Shown: positions 29,652 to 39,982 of the stretch, piece after piece
Numbering within the stretch: position 1 is the stretch's first letter
How the letters are laid out: each line of letters opens with the position of its first letter
Assembly: GCF_902729425.1 (NCBI RefSeq)
Contig: NZ_CACVCH010000002.1
Span: 82,889-146,888 of the forward strand
Reading direction: 5' to 3'
From: Magnetospirillum sp. SS-4
GTDB taxonomy: Bacteria; Pseudomonadota; Alphaproteobacteria; Rhodospirillales; Magnetospirillaceae
Length of the DNA stretch: 64,000 nucleotides
Made by a program: the position numbers and the translations under genes
The notes under the pieces: model-generated
The model's database searches: none
What the model was told of the DNA's origin: nothing
The model's input: only the letters and a program-made list of their open reading frames with translations

Positions 29652-30302
29652 CTACGGGGCCTCCGAGGCGCGGGGAGGAAGGGGGCGGTTGGGGTCGTTG
29701 TCGCGGATCATCACCAGATGGGGCGTGGGCGACAGCGCGTTCTCGATCTTCCAGATATAGACCCTGGCGGTACCGAACGGACGGACCTCGGTGGCGTTGT
29801 GCTCGACCACGTTGCCGTCGGTGGTGATGCGGAATTCGCCCTCCATGCCCAGGCCCATTTCGGCCAGGGTCTGGGCGTCCGACGGCTTCAGGGAATTGGC
29901 GTGGATGACGATGGCGTTGTTTTCGGACGAGCGCATGGCCAGCAGGCGCGCGTCGCGTCGCAGCAGCGAGACCAGCTGGACTTGACCCAGGCGGCCGGTT
30001 CGCTCGTATTCGACGGCGAAACGACCCTTGCCCTTGGACACCGCCGTCCTGACGGCGATGTCGCGCACCAGGTCCCTATGGATGTTCTCGATCTTCTCGG
30101 CCTCGTTCTCGGGCGTCACCCGGCCCTTGCGGTAGGCGTCCAGGATCGGCGCCCACATCAGGTCCCCCTTGAAGGTCAGGGAGTAGTCGCCATAGCGCGA
30201 CAACCGCAGCTCGCTCTTGAACTTGTCGGGGATATAGCACGACGACAGCACCAGCAGGGCCGCCAGGACGCCGAATCGCTTGAGCCATTCACCGATCACC
30301 AT
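29652..30302 (-). CDS. Predicted lipoprotein, unknown function
   Basis: The 216-residue protein has a lipoprotein signal peptide (FGVLAALLVLSSC, with the lipobox cysteine near residue 20). The mature part starts YIPDKFKSELRLSRYGDYSLTF; I recognise no family. The ATG at 30302 gives the signal peptide directly; the longer open frame overlaps mazG. It overlaps the mazG 3' end by 14 bp, so translational coupling is likely. Confidence 0.8.
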   Translation of the reverse strand: MVIGEWLKRFGVLAALLVLSSCYIPDKFKSELRLSRYGDYSLTFKGDLMWAPILDAYRKGRVTPENEAEKIENIHRDLVRDIAVRTAVSKGKGRFAVEYERTGRLGQVQLVSLLRRDARLLAMRSSENNAIVIHANSLKPSDAQTLAEMGLGMEGEFRITTDGNVVEHNATEVRPFGTARVYIWKIENALSPTPHLVMIRDNDPNRPLPPRASEAP

Positions 30303-31110
30303 CGCCTCCCGACTTCTCCAGCGTCTTGGCAGCCTGCCACAGCGCCTCCATTTCGTCGAGGGACGCGGAATCTGGCGAGCGTCCCCTGGCCCGCAATTCG
30401 GTCTCGATGTGGCGAAACCGGCGCTCGAACTTGGCATTGGCGCGCTTCAAGGCTCGTTCCGGGTCCACATCGAGCTTGCGGGCCAGATTGACGCAGACGA
30501 ACAGCAGGTCGCCCATCTCGTCCTCCAGCCTGTCGGCCGGAGCGTCGATGGCGATCTCGTGGGCGATCTCGCGGGCTTCCTCGTCCAGCTTGTCCAGGAT
30601 GTCCTTGGGGGCGGTCCAATCGAAGCCGACGCGGGCGGCGCGCCTTTGCAGCTTCAGCGCCCGCGTCATCGGGGGCAGCGCACGGGCGACGCCGTCCAGC
30701 ACGCCGGGCTCGGCGACGGCCTTGGCGGCGCGTTCCCTGGCCTTGGTGACTTCCCACGCCTCGGTCTGGCCGGCGGCGTCGCGCCCGTCGGCGGCGACGA
30801 AGACGTGGGGATGGCGGCGGACCATCTTGTCGGCGATGGCGCCGGCGATGGCGTCGAAGTCGAAATCACCCCGTTCCTTGCCCATCTGGGCGTAGAACAC
30901 CACCTGGAATAGCAGATCGCCCAATTCGTCCTTCAACTGGACCATGTCGCCGTGATCGATGGCGTCGGCGACCTCGTAGGCCTCCTCGATGGTGTAGGGC
31001 GCGATGGTGGCGAAGCTCTGTTCAAGGTCCCAGGGGCAGCCGCCATTGGGATCGCGCAGCCGCGCCATGATATCGAGCAGGCGACCGATGGGAGAGGACG
31101 GCGGGGTCAT
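30289..31110 (-). CDS. mazG: Nucleoside triphosphate pyrophosphohydrolase MazG
   Basis: House-cleaning enzyme hydrolysing (d)NTPs to monophosphates and pyrophosphate. The 273-residue protein has two MazG domains: the first with GGCPWDLEQSFATI and the metal-binding EEAYEV and KDELGDLL, the second with KLDEEAREI and EDEMGDLLF. The ATG at 31110 forms an ATGA overlap with the transglutaminase-like gene. The C-terminal RFRHIE region is typical of full-length MazG. Confidence 0.95.
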   Translation of the reverse strand: MTPPSSPIGRLLDIMARLRDPNGGCPWDLEQSFATIAPYTIEEAYEVADAIDHGDMVQLKDELGDLLFQVVFYAQMGKERGDFDFDAIAGAIADKMVRRHPHVFVAADGRDAAGQTEAWEVTKARERAAKAVAEPGVLDGVARALPPMTRALKLQRRAARVGFDWTAPKDILDKLDEEAREIAHEIAIDAPADRLEDEMGDLLFVCVNLARKLDVDPERALKRANAKFERRFRHIETELRARGRSPDSASLDEMEALWQAAKTLEKSGGDGDR

Positions 31111-31781
31111 GCCTCCGGCTGGGCCTCGGCCGCGAAGTCCGAACCGGTGCCCCAGGGATCGTCCACCATCAGCTTGGGGCTGAGTTGGCGGTAGGTGGCG
31201 GTGATCTGCTCGAACGGCACGTCGGTGAAGCTGCCGCGCTGATTGACGTATTCCATGTGGCGGCGATTCCGGGCGTCGTAGGGGTGGAAGATCGAATCGG
31301 TGCGGCCGTCCCAGTCCAGCGGCAGCACGCCGAAACGCTGGCACAGCGACAGGTTGAAGGCGGGAGTGGCCTTGATCCATGCCTCGTCCAGCCAGACCTC
31401 GGTGAAGGCGTGCCAGCACATCAGGTCGCCGCCATTGGCTTCCATCAGCTTGGGCGTCGTGAGGTGGTTGCGCACATCGGCGAAGCCGAGGCGGGCGGGA
31501 ATGCCCTCGGCCCGCAGGCAGGCCGCCAGCAGCGCCGCCTTGGGAATGCAGAACCCGTTGCCGGCGGCCAGAACGTCGGCGGCGGAATAGGTCTCGGGGG
31601 CGTTGAAGCGGACATAGGGGTTGTAGAGCACCTTGTCGCGTACCGCGTAATACAGCCGCAGGGCCTTGTCGCGGATATCGGTGGCGCCTTCGGCGGCCTC
31701 GCGGGCGAAGGCGACGACATTGGGGGCGTCGGACTGGATGAAGCGGGCGGGGGCAAGGGTCGCGGAGTCAGGGGTCATCAT
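31107..31781 (-). CDS. Transglutaminase-like cysteine protease
   Basis: About 224 residues with the transglutaminase/protease core: catalytic Cys in GNGFCIPKAALLAA, His in CWHAFTEVWLDE and Asp/Asn in IKATPAFN. There is no signal peptide, so it is cytoplasmic. These proteins hydrolyse or cross-link peptides; the substrate is unknown. The start is uncertain: ATG 31781 or 31778, both without a clear ribosome site, while the frame is open to 31865. It overlaps mazG by 4 bp. Confidence 0.85.
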   Translation of the reverse strand: MMTPDSATLAPARFIQSDAPNVVAFAREAAEGATDIRDKALRLYYAVRDKVLYNPYVRFNAPETYSAADVLAAGNGFCIPKAALLAACLRAEGIPARLGFADVRNHLTTPKLMEANGGDLMCWHAFTEVWLDEAWIKATPAFNLSLCQRFGVLPLDWDGRTDSIFHPYDARNRRHMEYVNQRGSFTDVPFEQITATYRQLSPKLMVDDPWGTGSDFAAEAQPEA

Positions 31782-31898
31782 GGCGCCGGTTGTTTGTTGA
31801 AGCAGCAAGAATCCCAGGATAGGACCTGGAGCGCTTCCGCCAAAGCAAAAGGTTCGGCCGGTCAACCCGATGGCTGTTGGATTCGAGATGGAGCCGGG

Positions 31899-32774
31899 CT
31901 ACCGCCGGCTTTCCCACGTCACCTCGGCCCGGCGGTTGCGGGGGCCCTTGACGTTGGGCTTGGTGGGCACCGCCGGCCTGTCGAGGCCGAAGCCGGTGAT
32001 TTCCACCGTCATGCCGGTGACGCCCAGCTTGGCGAGCTGATCGGCGACGGCCTTGGCGCGGCGTTCGGACAGGGCCTTGTTGGCCTTGGGGCTGCCGACG
32101 CTGTCGGTGAATCCGTGAACGCGGATGGTGGCCGGCTTGGCGGCCTTGAGGGCCGAAGCGGCCTCGTGAAGGTTCTGCATGGCCGAGGCCGAGATGTCGG
32201 CCCTGCCGAAGGCGAACGTCACCACCAGCGGTTGGGCCGGCGATGGCGGCGGAGCCGGTTCGGCCACCGGAGCCGGTGGCGGCGGGGCCGGCGGCTTCAG
32301 CTTGGGTTCGGTGACGGCGAAGACCTGCCGGCAGGCGGGATTGGTCTCGCCCTCGGCCGCTTCCTCGATCCAGCAATCCAGCGAGACCTGGGCCTTGGCG
32401 GATTCGGCCGGCAGACGTTGGCGGGCACCGAGGGCAAAGTCCTCGGTCAGCGCCTGATGAGCGGCGGCGAGATCAGGCTTCAGCGGGGCGGGAATGTCCC
32501 AGTCGGCGGGATTTTCCGGGGGCGGTTCCTCGCCCGTGGCGGCCTTCGCGGCCTTGACCGCGAAGCCGTGGGCGTGGCGCCACTCGTACTCGTCCAACGC
32601 CTCGTGGCGGGTGGCCTCCTTGTACTCGTCGAACAGCGCCTTGGAGAAGGGCGTGCCGACGGTTGGAGACGGCGCGTCGAGCACATCCCTGACCTCCGCC
32701 ACCTGGAACGGGGTGGCGCAGGCGGAAACGGCGATCATGGCCGCCAGGGAGAACAGGATGCGGGCGAGTTTCAT
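31899..32774 (-). CDS. OmpA-family lipoprotein
   Basis: The 291-residue protein has a lipoprotein signal (ILFSLAAMIAVSAC), a middle region without a known family, a proline-rich linker (about 170-195) and a C-terminal OmpA/Pal peptidoglycan-binding domain with TFAFGRADIS, VHGFTDSVGSPKANKALSERRA and GFGLDRPAVP ending NRRAEV. It probably tethers the outer membrane to the cell wall. The ATG at 32774 is chosen for the signal peptide. Promoter signals in the 181-bp AT-richer region upstream are not clear. Confidence 0.9.
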   Translation of the reverse strand: MKLARILFSLAAMIAVSACATPFQVAEVRDVLDAPSPTVGTPFSKALFDEYKEATRHEALDEYEWRHAHGFAVKAAKAATGEEPPPENPADWDIPAPLKPDLAAAHQALTEDFALGARQRLPAESAKAQVSLDCWIEEAAEGETNPACRQVFAVTEPKLKPPAPPPPAPVAEPAPPPSPAQPLVVTFAFGRADISASAMQNLHEAASALKAAKPATIRVHGFTDSVGSPKANKALSERRAKAVADQLAKLGVTGMTVEITGFGLDRPAVPTKPNVKGPRNRRAEVTWESRR

Positions 32775-32955
32775 CACGGCTTTCTGAAGCGGTTCGAGAA
32801 CGACCAATCTCGCAAGTCGAGAATCAATTGTCCAGGACTTTTGCTTGCGGTGATCAAGTCAAGCCATGGAACAGAGTCAGGAAAGGTTTGGCTTAGTTCA
32901 TTCTCCGTCTTAAGATAAAGCTGCCTCTCTTGAAAAACGTGGCAATTGCAACGAT

Positions 32956-35799
32956 CTAGCGGCTATTGTTCCGCTGTCTCTCCAGGATGGGGGCGAGGTA
33001 ACGTCCGGTATAGCTTTCGGTGCAGCGGGCCACATCCTCCGGCGTTCCCGCCGCCACCACGCGGCCGCCGCCGTCGCCGCCCTCCGGCCCCAGGTCGATG
33101 ATCCAGTCGGCGGTCTTGATCACCTCCAGATTATGCTCGATCACCAGCACGGTATTGCCGGCCTCAACCAGGGCCTGGATGACCTCCAGCAGCTTGCGCA
33201 CATCCTCGAAATGCAGGCCGGTGGTGGGTTCGTCCAGGATGTACAGCGTCCGGCCGGTGGCGCGGCGCGACAATTCCTTGGCCAGCTTGACCCGCTGGGC
33301 CTCGCCGCCCGACAGCGTCGTGGCCTGCTGCCCGAGATGGATGTAGTCGAGGCCCACCCGTTGCAGGGTGATCATCTTGTCGCGGATGGCGGGAACCGCC
33401 TTGAAGAAGTCGGCGGCCTCTTCCACCGTCATGTCGAGAACGTCGGCTATGGTCTTGCCCCGAAACATTATTTCAAGGGTTTCGCGGTTGTAGCGCTTGC
33501 CCTTGCAGACGTCGCACTGGACATAGACGTCGGGCAGGAAGTGCATTTCGATCTTGATGACGCCGTCGCCCTGGCAGGCCTCGCAGCGCCCGCCCTTGAC
33601 GTTGAACGAAAACCGGCCGGGCTTGTAGCCCCTGACCTTGGCTTCCGGCAGTTCGGTGAACCAGTCGCGGATCGGGGTGAAGGCGCCGGTATAGGTGGCG
33701 GGGTTCGAGCGCGGCGTGCGGCCGATCGGGCTCTGGTCGATGTCGATGATCTTGTCCAGGTGCTCGATGCCGTCGATGCCGTCGAACGGGGCCGGCTGCT
33801 CGCGCGAGCCCATCAGGCGTCGCGACAGCGCCTTGTACAGGGTCTCGATCACCAGGGTGGATTTACCGCCGCCGGACACTCCGGTGACGCAGGTCAGGGT
33901 GCCGAGTGGAATGGCGGCGGTGACGTCCTTGAGATTGTTGCCCCTGGCGCCGGACAGGGTCAGCCTGGCGCCGCTGCCGGGGCGGCGGCGGGGCGGCACC
34001 TCGATCTGGTCGAGGCCGGTGAGGTAGCGGCCGGTGGCGCTGGCCGGATTGGCCATCACCTCGGCGGGAGTGCCGGCGGCCACCACTTCGCCGCCGTGGA
34101 TGCCGGCGCCCGGCCCCATGTCGATCAGGTGGTCGGCGGCGCGGATGGCGTCCTCGTCGTGTTCGACCACGATGACGGTGTTGCCGATGTCGCGCAGCCG
34201 CTTCAAGGTGGCCAGCAGGCGGTCGTTGTCGCGCTGGTGCAGGCCGATGGAGGGCTCGTCCAGCACGTAGAGCACCCCGGTCAGGCCGGAACCGATCTGG
34301 CTGGCCAGCCGGATGCGCTGGCTTTCGCCGCCCGACAGCGAGCCTGACCCCCGCGACAGGGTCAGGTAGTCGAGCCCCACATCAACCAGGAAACCCAGGC
34401 GGTCGTTGATCTCGCGCAGAATCCGCCGCGCGATCTCCTGATCCTTGGGCCGCAGGTGCTGGTTCAGTTCGGCGAACCAGTCCCTGGCCTTCAGGATGGA
34501 GACGGCGGCGGCCTCGGTGATGTGCAGGCCGCGAATCTTGACCGCCAAGGATTCGGGCTTCAGGCGGGCGCCGCCGCAGGCCTCGCAGGGTTGGGTGCCC
34601 TGGAAGCGGGCGAGGTCCTCCCTGACCCACGACGAATCGGTCTCGCGGAAGCGGCGCGCCATGTTGGGTATCACGCCCTCGAACGATTTTTCAGTGTGAT
34701 AACCCTTGAATCCGTCCTCGTAAGCGATGCGGATTTCCTCGTTGCCCGAACCGTGCAGGATCACCTGGCGCGCCCGCTCCGGCAGGGTGTTCCAGGGCTT
34801 TTCCAGGCTGAAGCGGTAATGCTCGGCCAGTCCCTGGAGGGTCTGGAGGTAGTATTGCGAGGTGGAGTTCGCCCACGGCGCGATGGCGCCGTCACGCAAG
34901 GAAAGCTCGGGGTTCGGGATGACCAGTTCGGGATCGAAATAAAGCCTCACGCCCAATCCGTCGCAGGATGGGCAGGCGCCGAACGGGTTGTTGAATGAGA
35001 ACAGCCGGGGCTCGATCTCCTCGATGGTGAAGCCCGACACCGGGCAGGCGAACTTGGCGGAGAACACCGTGCGCTCGCCCGTATCGGCGTTTTCGGCGAT
35101 GCACAGGCCGTCGGCGAGGGTCAGGGCGGTCTCGATGGAATCGGCGAGGCGGCTGCCCAGGCCGGGCTTGACCACCAGCCGGTCCACCACCACCTCGATG
35201 TCGTGCTTCTTCTTCTTGTCGAGCTGGGGGACCTCGTCGATCTCGTACAGGCTGCCGTCGACCTTGACCCGCTGGAATCCCTTCTTCTGCAATTCCAGCA
35301 GGTCCTTGCGGTACTCGCCCTTGCGGCCGCGCACATAGGGCGCCAGCAGATAGAGGCGGGTTCCCTCGGCCATCATCTCGACCCGGTCCACCATCTGGCT
35401 GACGGTCTGGCTTTCGATCGGCAGGCCGGTGGCCGGCGAATGGGGGATTCCGACCCTGGCCCACAGCAGGCGCATGTAGTCGTAGATTTCGGTGACGGTG
35501 CCGACGGTGGAACGCGGGTTCTTCGAGGTGGTCTTCTGTTCGATGGAAATGGCGGGGCTGAGTCCCTCGATGCTTTCCACGTCGGGCTTTTGCATCAGCT
35601 CCAGGAACTGCCGCGCATAGGCCGACAGCGATTCCACGTAGCGGCGCTGACCCTCGGCATAGATGGTGTCGAAGGCCAGCGACGACTTGCCCGAGCCGGA
35701 CAGGCCGGTGATCACCACCAGCCTGTCGCGGGGAATGTCGACGTCGATGTTCTTCAGATTATGTTCGCGGGCGCCGCGCACCCGGATCTCGCCGCTCAT
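32956..35799 (-). CDS. uvrA: Excinuclease ABC subunit A
   Basis: DNA damage recognition ATPase of nucleotide excision repair. The 947-residue protein has both ABC modules: Walker [10 protein letters not shown] and GVSGGGKST, signatures LSGGESQR and LSGGEAQR, and Walker [16 protein letters not shown] and [15 protein letters not shown]. Zinc-finger cysteines are present in [25 protein letters not shown] and [10 protein letters not shown]. The length is typical. It is transcribed alone, divergently from the GDT1-type gene. Confidence 0.98.
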   Translation of the reverse strand: MSGEIRVRGAREHNLKNIDVDIPRDRLVVITGLSGSGKSSLAFDTIYAEGQRRYVESLSAYARQFLELMQKPDVESIEGLSPAISIEQKTTSKNPRSTVGTVTEIYDYMRLLWARVGIPHSPATGLPIESQTVSQMVDRVEMMAEGTRLYLLAPYVRGRKGEYRKDLLELQKKGFQRVKVDGSLYEIDEVPQLDKKKKHDIEVVVDRLVVKPGLGSRLADSIETALTLADGLCIAENADTGERTVFSAKFACPVSGFTIEEIEPRLFSFNNPFGACPSCDGLGVRLYFDPELVIPNPELSLRDGAIAPWANSTSQYYLQTLQGLAEHYRFSLEKPWNTLPERARQVILHGSGNEEIRIAYEDGFKGYHTEKSFEGVIPNMARRFRETDSSWVREDLARFQGTQPCEACGGARLKPESLAVKIRGLHITEAAAVSILKARDWFAELNQHLRPKDQEIARRILREINDRLGFLVDVGLDYLTLSRGSGSLSGGESQRIRLASQIGSGLTGVLYVLDEPSIGLHQRDNDRLLATLKRLRDIGNTVIVVEHDEDAIRAADHLIDMGPGAGIHGGEVVAAGTPAEVMANPASATGRYLTGLDQIEVPPRRRPGSGARLTLSGARGNNLKDVTAAIPLGTLTCVTGVSGGGKSTLVIETLYKALSRRLMGSREQPAPFDGIDGIEHLDKIIDIDQSPIGRTPRSNPATYTGAFTPIRDWFTELPEAKVRGYKPGRFSFNVKGGRCEACQGDGVIKIEMHFLPDVYVQCDVCKGKRYNRETLEIMFRGKTIADVLDMTVEEAADFFKAVPAIRDKMITLQRVGLDYIHLGQQATTLSGGEAQRVKLAKELSRRATGRTLYILDEPTTGLHFEDVRKLLEVIQALVEAGNTVLVIEHNLEVIKTADWIIDLGPEGGDGGGRVVAAGTPEDVARCTESYTGRYLAPILERQRNNSR

Positions 35800-35921
35800 G
35801 GATCATCCTCGTCACCGCATCAGGGGGCGGATGTTAGAGAGATTCGAGCAAGGGATAAAGCATCCTTGCCAGTCGGCTCGCGCATGGCTATCAACGCCAC
35901 GCCCCCATTGACGGGAATTCC

Positions 35922-36500
35922 ATGGAAGCCCTGCTGATTTCCCTCGCCGTGGTCGCCACCGCCGAGATCGGCGACAAGACCCAGCTGCTGGCCCTGCTGC
36001 TGGCCGCCAAGTACCGCAAGCCGGTGCCGGTGGTGGCCGGCATCTTGGTCGCCACCATCCTCAATCACGGCATTGCCGCCGGCGTGGGCGTGGCGGTGGC
36101 GGACTGGCTGGGGCCGGAGCGGCTGCGCTGGATCATCGGACTGTCGTTCATCGGCATGGCGGCGTGGACCCTGATCCCCGACAAGATGGATGACGAGCCG
36201 AAAATGTGGGAAAAGGCCGGCCCCTTCGTCGCCACCCTGGTCACCTTCTTCCTGGTGGAAATCGGCGATAAGACCCAGGTGGCGACGGTGGCGCTGGGCG
36301 CCCGGTTCGGCGACCTGGTCAGCGTCACCATGGGGACCACGCTGGGCATGCTGATCGCCGACGTGCCGGCGGTGTTCGTCGGCGGCGCCATGGCTGGGCG
36401 GCTGCCGTTGGGATTGGTGCGCGCCGTGGCGGCCGGCCTGTTCGCCATTCTTGGGGTGTTGGCGCTGACCGATGCCGGGGCCGGCATGCTGGGCGACTGA
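35922..36500 (+). CDS. GDT1/UPF0016 (TMEM165-like) cation transporter
   Basis: The 192-residue membrane protein has two copies of the family motif E-x-GD-K-T: AEIGDKTQLLALLLAAKYR near residue 15 and VEIGDKTQVATVALGARFG near residue 112. About six helices are predicted. Bacterial relatives (MneA/Mnx) export manganese and eukaryotic ones move Ca/Mn with protons. Mn export is therefore likely but unproven. I saw no yybP-ykoY riboswitch in the 122-bp leader. Confidence 0.9.
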   Translation: MEALLISLAVVATAEIGDKTQLLALLLAAKYRKPVPVVAGILVATILNHGIAAGVGVAVADWLGPERLRWIIGLSFIGMAAWTLIPDKMDDEPKMWEKAGPFVATLVTFFLVEIGDKTQVATVALGARFGDLVSVTMGTTLGMLIADVPAVFVGGAMAGRLPLGLVRAVAAGLFAILGVLALTDAGAGMLGD

Positions 36501-36506
36501 GGCTTC

Positions 36507-38831
36507 TTATTCCGGAATGACAACGTTGCCCGGCTGATGCGGCTTTTGAAGCCAGAACTGATACATGCCGAGGAAGGTGTCGGGATTGTCGCGTTCGAAC
36601 TCCTGCCATTGGCCGAGATCGGTTGCGGCCCGGTCATGGGGGAAACGTCGGCGATAGGCGTGCAAGATGCGCCGGTCGATCCTGAATCCCAGGAAGATCA
36701 GATCGTTCCGCCTCAGGAAGGCGTCGATGACGTCCAGGGTCATCAGGTGCTCGCGGCAGTGGAACAGCAGGTCGCGACAGGCGCTGGTGCTGAAGAAGTC
36801 GTCCAGGCCGAGGATGGAGCCCAGGTCCGGCCGCCCGATCATATCCTGGCGGCAGCGGCGGATATCCTCCGGAACCGGTCCGTACCCCCGTTCGGCGATG
36901 TAGGCCCGGCCGCGTTCGATATCGCGGCGGGCGGCGGCGCTGTACAGCCCCAGATTCATCAGGCCGCCGGGCCGCAGCAGATCAAGCAGCACCCGCCATC
37001 CCGCCAGGGGATCGGCCAGATGATGCAGCACTCCAACACTCTCGATGATGTGGAAGCTGCGGCCGAGGGTGTCCAGTCTCATGATGTCGGCCTGGGCGTA
37101 TTCGATGGCGTCCAGACCTTGCTCCACCGATTTGTGGCGGGCATAGCGGAGGCTGGCGCGGCTGAGATCGATGGCCAGCACCCGGGCTCCGGGATGGCGC
37201 CGGGCGGTTTCGGTGGAATGCTGGCCGGTGCCGCAGCCGGCGATCAGAATCTCGGGATTGGCCGAGCCGGGGGGAGGGCAGGGGGGATGGAATGGAAACG
37301 ACGCCCTCATGAACGCCTCGATGGACAGGGGCGTGTCGGCCGGCGCCGGCTTCATCCATCGTGGATAGGGGTTTTCCTCGTATTGCCGGCGCACGTCTCC
37401 GGAATCCTCGTCATTGATCGGCGTCAGGCAGGCGATGGCGGTCTCCTGCCGCGATATCGCCTCGATCTCCCGAATCTGCTGGTCGAGGACGTCGGCAACG
37501 GCCGGGGGCCAGGGCCGGTCCAGCAACCGCCGGTGTCCAGGCAGGGCATGCAGGGGAAAATAGCTCGCCACCGCCACCAGCCGGTCCGGTGGAATCGAGG
37601 AACCGGCATCCAGGGCGCCGGTCAGCCAGTCCCGCAATCGCCGGGCCTCCTCCTCTTCCGGTCCGGTCCAGGAGAACACGTATTCATTGATGAAGCACTG
37701 CCGCGCCAGGGCGGCGTGGAGGGACAGCAGGTCCGGTTCCGCCTCGGCCAGCAACGCGGACCGCAGCGAGGTCAGCAGGTGCTCCAGATCAACGTCGCAG
37801 ACCGGCGCCGACACCAGCAGGGCGTTCAGCAACGGGTCGTCGGACAGGACGACGATGGCTTCCGAGGACAGCAGGCTCCGCGGCGGCAACCGTTCGGGCC
37901 AGCGTCCCGCCACCCGATGGATGGATTCGGCGACCGCCGGCTGGCCCTTGACCATGGCGCCGGCCGCCCGCATCAGATCGTTCGGACGGCACCAGGGCTC
38001 GGACAGGGCGCGGGTCATGGCGCGGCGCAGCGCGGCATCGGGCGCCGCGATGCGCAAGCGCCTGACGCAACTGGTGAACAGCGATCTCGACGGCCACGAA
38101 TCGTCAAGGGCGAGGGCGCGCAGGGAGCAGGCCATCGCCTCGTCGAGGCGGCCGAGGTCATAGAGGATGTTGCCGAGATTGAGGTGGGCTGCGGCATGGT
38201 CCGGCATCAGTTCCGCGGCGCGCCGCGACCACGCCTCCGCCTCGTCGAGCCGTCCCAGGGTATGCAAAGTGCCGCCAAGATGATTCATCGAGTCGGCATG
38301 GTCCGGCGACGCCTCCAGGGCACGGCGAAAGGCGATCTCGGCATGATCGCACCGGGTGAGCCTATGCAGGGCGACGCCCAGATTGTCCCATGCGTCGGCG
38401 TTGCCGGGGCTGATTTCGGCCACACGCAGGAAGCATGCCGCCGCTTCTTCCATCCGTTCGCGTCCGGCCAGGGCCATGCCGAGATCGAAACAGGCCCCGG
38501 CATGGTCGGGATTGGCCCCGACGGCACGGTGAAAGCAGGTTTCCGCCTCCTCCATCCGGTCGAGGTCCCGCAGGACGATTCCGAGATTGTGGTGGGCGTC
38601 GGCGTAATCGGGCCGGGCCTCGGCGGCACGGTGGAAGCAATCCGCCGCTTCGTCCTGGCGGCCCTGGGCGCGCAGCAGGCAGCCTAGATTGTTCAGGCAT
38701 TCGGCGTCATGGGGATTGTGCGCCAGCAGTCGCCGATACATCTCCATGGCCTGTTCCGCCTGTCCATCCAGGTGATGGGAGACGGCAGCCGCGAACAAGG
38801 CGTCCAGGAAGGCGGGGTCGGCGACGGTCAT
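36507..38831 (-). CDS. TPR-repeat protein with C-terminal SAM-dependent methyltransferase domain
   Basis: The 774-residue protein has about seven tandem TPR units in residues 10-245 (for example LNNLGCLLRAQGRQDEAADC), a middle region without a known fold (about 250-480), and a class I methyltransferase domain starting YEENPYPRW with SAM motif I in ILIAGCGTGQHS (about residue 545), then AIDLS and SVGVLHHLADP. The TPR part suggests a protein substrate or partner. It lies 38 bp downstream of the four-module repeat gene, so that product is a candidate target. The methylated atom is unknown. Confidence 0.88.
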   Translation of the reverse strand: MTVADPAFLDALFAAAVSHHLDGQAEQAMEMYRRLLAHNPHDAECLNNLGCLLRAQGRQDEAADCFHRAAEARPDYADAHHNLGIVLRDLDRMEEAETCFHRAVGANPDHAGACFDLGMALAGRERMEEAAACFLRVAEISPGNADAWDNLGVALHRLTRCDHAEIAFRRALEASPDHADSMNHLGGTLHTLGRLDEAEAWSRRAAELMPDHAAAHLNLGNILYDLGRLDEAMACSLRALALDDSWPSRSLFTSCVRRLRIAAPDAALRRAMTRALSEPWCRPNDLMRAAGAMVKGQPAVAESIHRVAGRWPERLPPRSLLSSEAIVVLSDDPLLNALLVSAPVCDVDLEHLLTSLRSALLAEAEPDLLSLHAALARQCFINEYVFSWTGPEEEEARRLRDWLTGALDAGSSIPPDRLVAVASYFPLHALPGHRRLLDRPWPPAVADVLDQQIREIEAISRQETAIACLTPINDEDSGDVRRQYEENPYPRWMKPAPADTPLSIEAFMRASFPFHPPCPPPGSANPEILIAGCGTGQHSTETARRHPGARVLAIDLSRASLRYARHKSVEQGLDAIEYAQADIMRLDTLGRSFHIIESVGVLHHLADPLAGWRVLLDLLRPGGLMNLGLYSAAARRDIERGRAYIAERGYGPVPEDIRRCRQDMIGRPDLGSILGLDDFFSTSACRDLLFHCREHLMTLDVIDAFLRRNDLIFLGFRIDRRILHAYRRRFPHDRAATDLGQWQEFERDNPDTFLGMYQFWLQKPHQPGNVVIPE

Positions 38832-38869
38832 GACTCGGTCTCGCCGTTCCCGGGCTGGTTACGCGACGC

Positions 38870-39982
38870 TCACGCGAACAGCGACACGATGGCGCCGACG
38901 TCGAGCGAGGATGCCTGGGTGTTGCTGGGGGCGTTGTACTTGATCAGGCTTTGGGCGTTGACCTCCTTGGCGACGATGGCTCCGGTGCTGTCGACGTCGA
39001 GGAAGTAGGGTTTTCCCGCCTTGATCAGTTCGGCGACGCTTTCCATGAGCGGCGTGTCGTCGCCCACATCGGCATAGGGAGGGGTCTTGAGAAAGGCCGG
39101 GGTGATGGTGTCGGCCTTGACCTCCTTGGCGGAGATGACGTTGGTATAGGGATCGATCTCCAGGAAGTAGGGAATCTTGTTGTTGGCGAAGCTGGTGGCC
39201 TGAAGCTCCCACTCATACAGGGCGGTGCCGTTCTGAATGGTCTCGGCGATGCCGCTGATGGCTTCGCGCAGCAGCCTTTGCTGGTTGTAGGGCAGGTTGT
39301 TGATTTCGGGATCGAAGGCCTGATCCACCACCTTGAGATCGCCCTTGGTGTCCAGGGCCACCTTCATGGGTTGCTTGTTGTTGAGGAGAAGAACTCCCTC
39401 CTGCTCCCAGTTGTTGGGAGTGGTCGCCTGCGGCGGGATGACGTAGCTGGCGACCAGGGTGATGTTGGTGGCGGCGCCGGCCAGCTTCTTGACCCATTCG
39501 TCATTGGTGGCGTTGGCCTGGATCTTGTGGGCCATCACCGCGATTTCATCCATGGACTCGAACAGCTTGCGCAATTGCTGCGGATTGAACTTGCTGAGAT
39601 CGGACTCGGCCTGCAACTGCACCTGGGGCAGGCCGTCGGCGTCGATGAATCCGACCATGGGACGGCCGGTCTTCATGGCGTAGCCGGCGATCTTTTCCCA
39701 GTCCGAGCTGGGGGTGAGCTTGTCTTGCTGGATATACTCGATCCGCTGCGCCATGTTGACGTAGATGCCGTTCTTGGTCGAGGTGATCTTCTGTTCCTGC
39801 AAGATGCCGTTGATGCTCTGCCGGCCGGACTTGCCGCCCAGGGCCTGGAACAGGGCGTCGCCGGCGGCGGCGGCGTTGGTTCCGGCAAGGTTGTTGAACA
39901 GATCGCCCGAATCGGAATTATTGGAGCGCAGCAGATTCATCGCCCCGGAAGCGGCGATATTGGATGAAATCGAATTGACCAT
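38870..39982 (-). CDS. Novel four-module repeat protein, probably secreted
   Basis: I recognise no family for this 370-residue protein. It contains four diverged copies of a 30-residue or so module (cores 95-125, 192-221, 258-290, 313-343) with shared spacing: W, then P 13 residues later (12 in copy 4, where W is M), then D six residues after P, usually followed by xxG. The N-terminus VNSISSNIAASGAMNLLRS resembles flagellin N-termini, and the C-terminus ends LDVGAIVSLFA, an Asp followed by hydrophobic residues as in some type I cargo. The ATG at 39982 has AAGAGG 8 bp upstream; the frame is open further upstream without support. There is no classical signal peptide. Confidence 0.78.
   Translation of the reverse strand: MVNSISSNIAASGAMNLLRSNNSDSGDLFNNLAGTNAAAAGDALFQALGGKSGRQSINGILQEQKITSTKNGIYVNMAQRIEYIQQDKLTPSSDWEKIAGYAMKTGRPMVGFIDADGLPQVQLQAESDLSKFNPQQLRKLFESMDEIAVMAHKIQANATNDEWVKKLAGAATNITLVASYVIPPQATTPNNWEQEGVLLLNNKQPMKVALDTKGDLKVVDQAFDPEINNLPYNQQRLLREAISGIAETIQNGTALYEWELQATSFANNKIPYFLEIDPYTNVISAKEVKADTITPAFLKTPPYADVGDDTPLMESVAELIKAGKPYFLDVDSTGAIVAKEVNAQSLIKYNAPSNTQASSLDVGAIVSLFA

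Noticed and set aside
35800-35921. Possible yybP-ykoY manganese riboswitch ahead of the GDT1-type gene
   Set aside because: The 122-bp leader shows no recognisable conserved core of that riboswitch and is short.
36537-38687. 716-codon open frame antisense to the TPR-methyltransferase
   Set aside because: High GC at third codon positions keeps antisense frames open. Its composition (Gln/Gly/His-rich, no motifs) is that of a shadow, while the opposite strand has clear TPR and SAM motifs.
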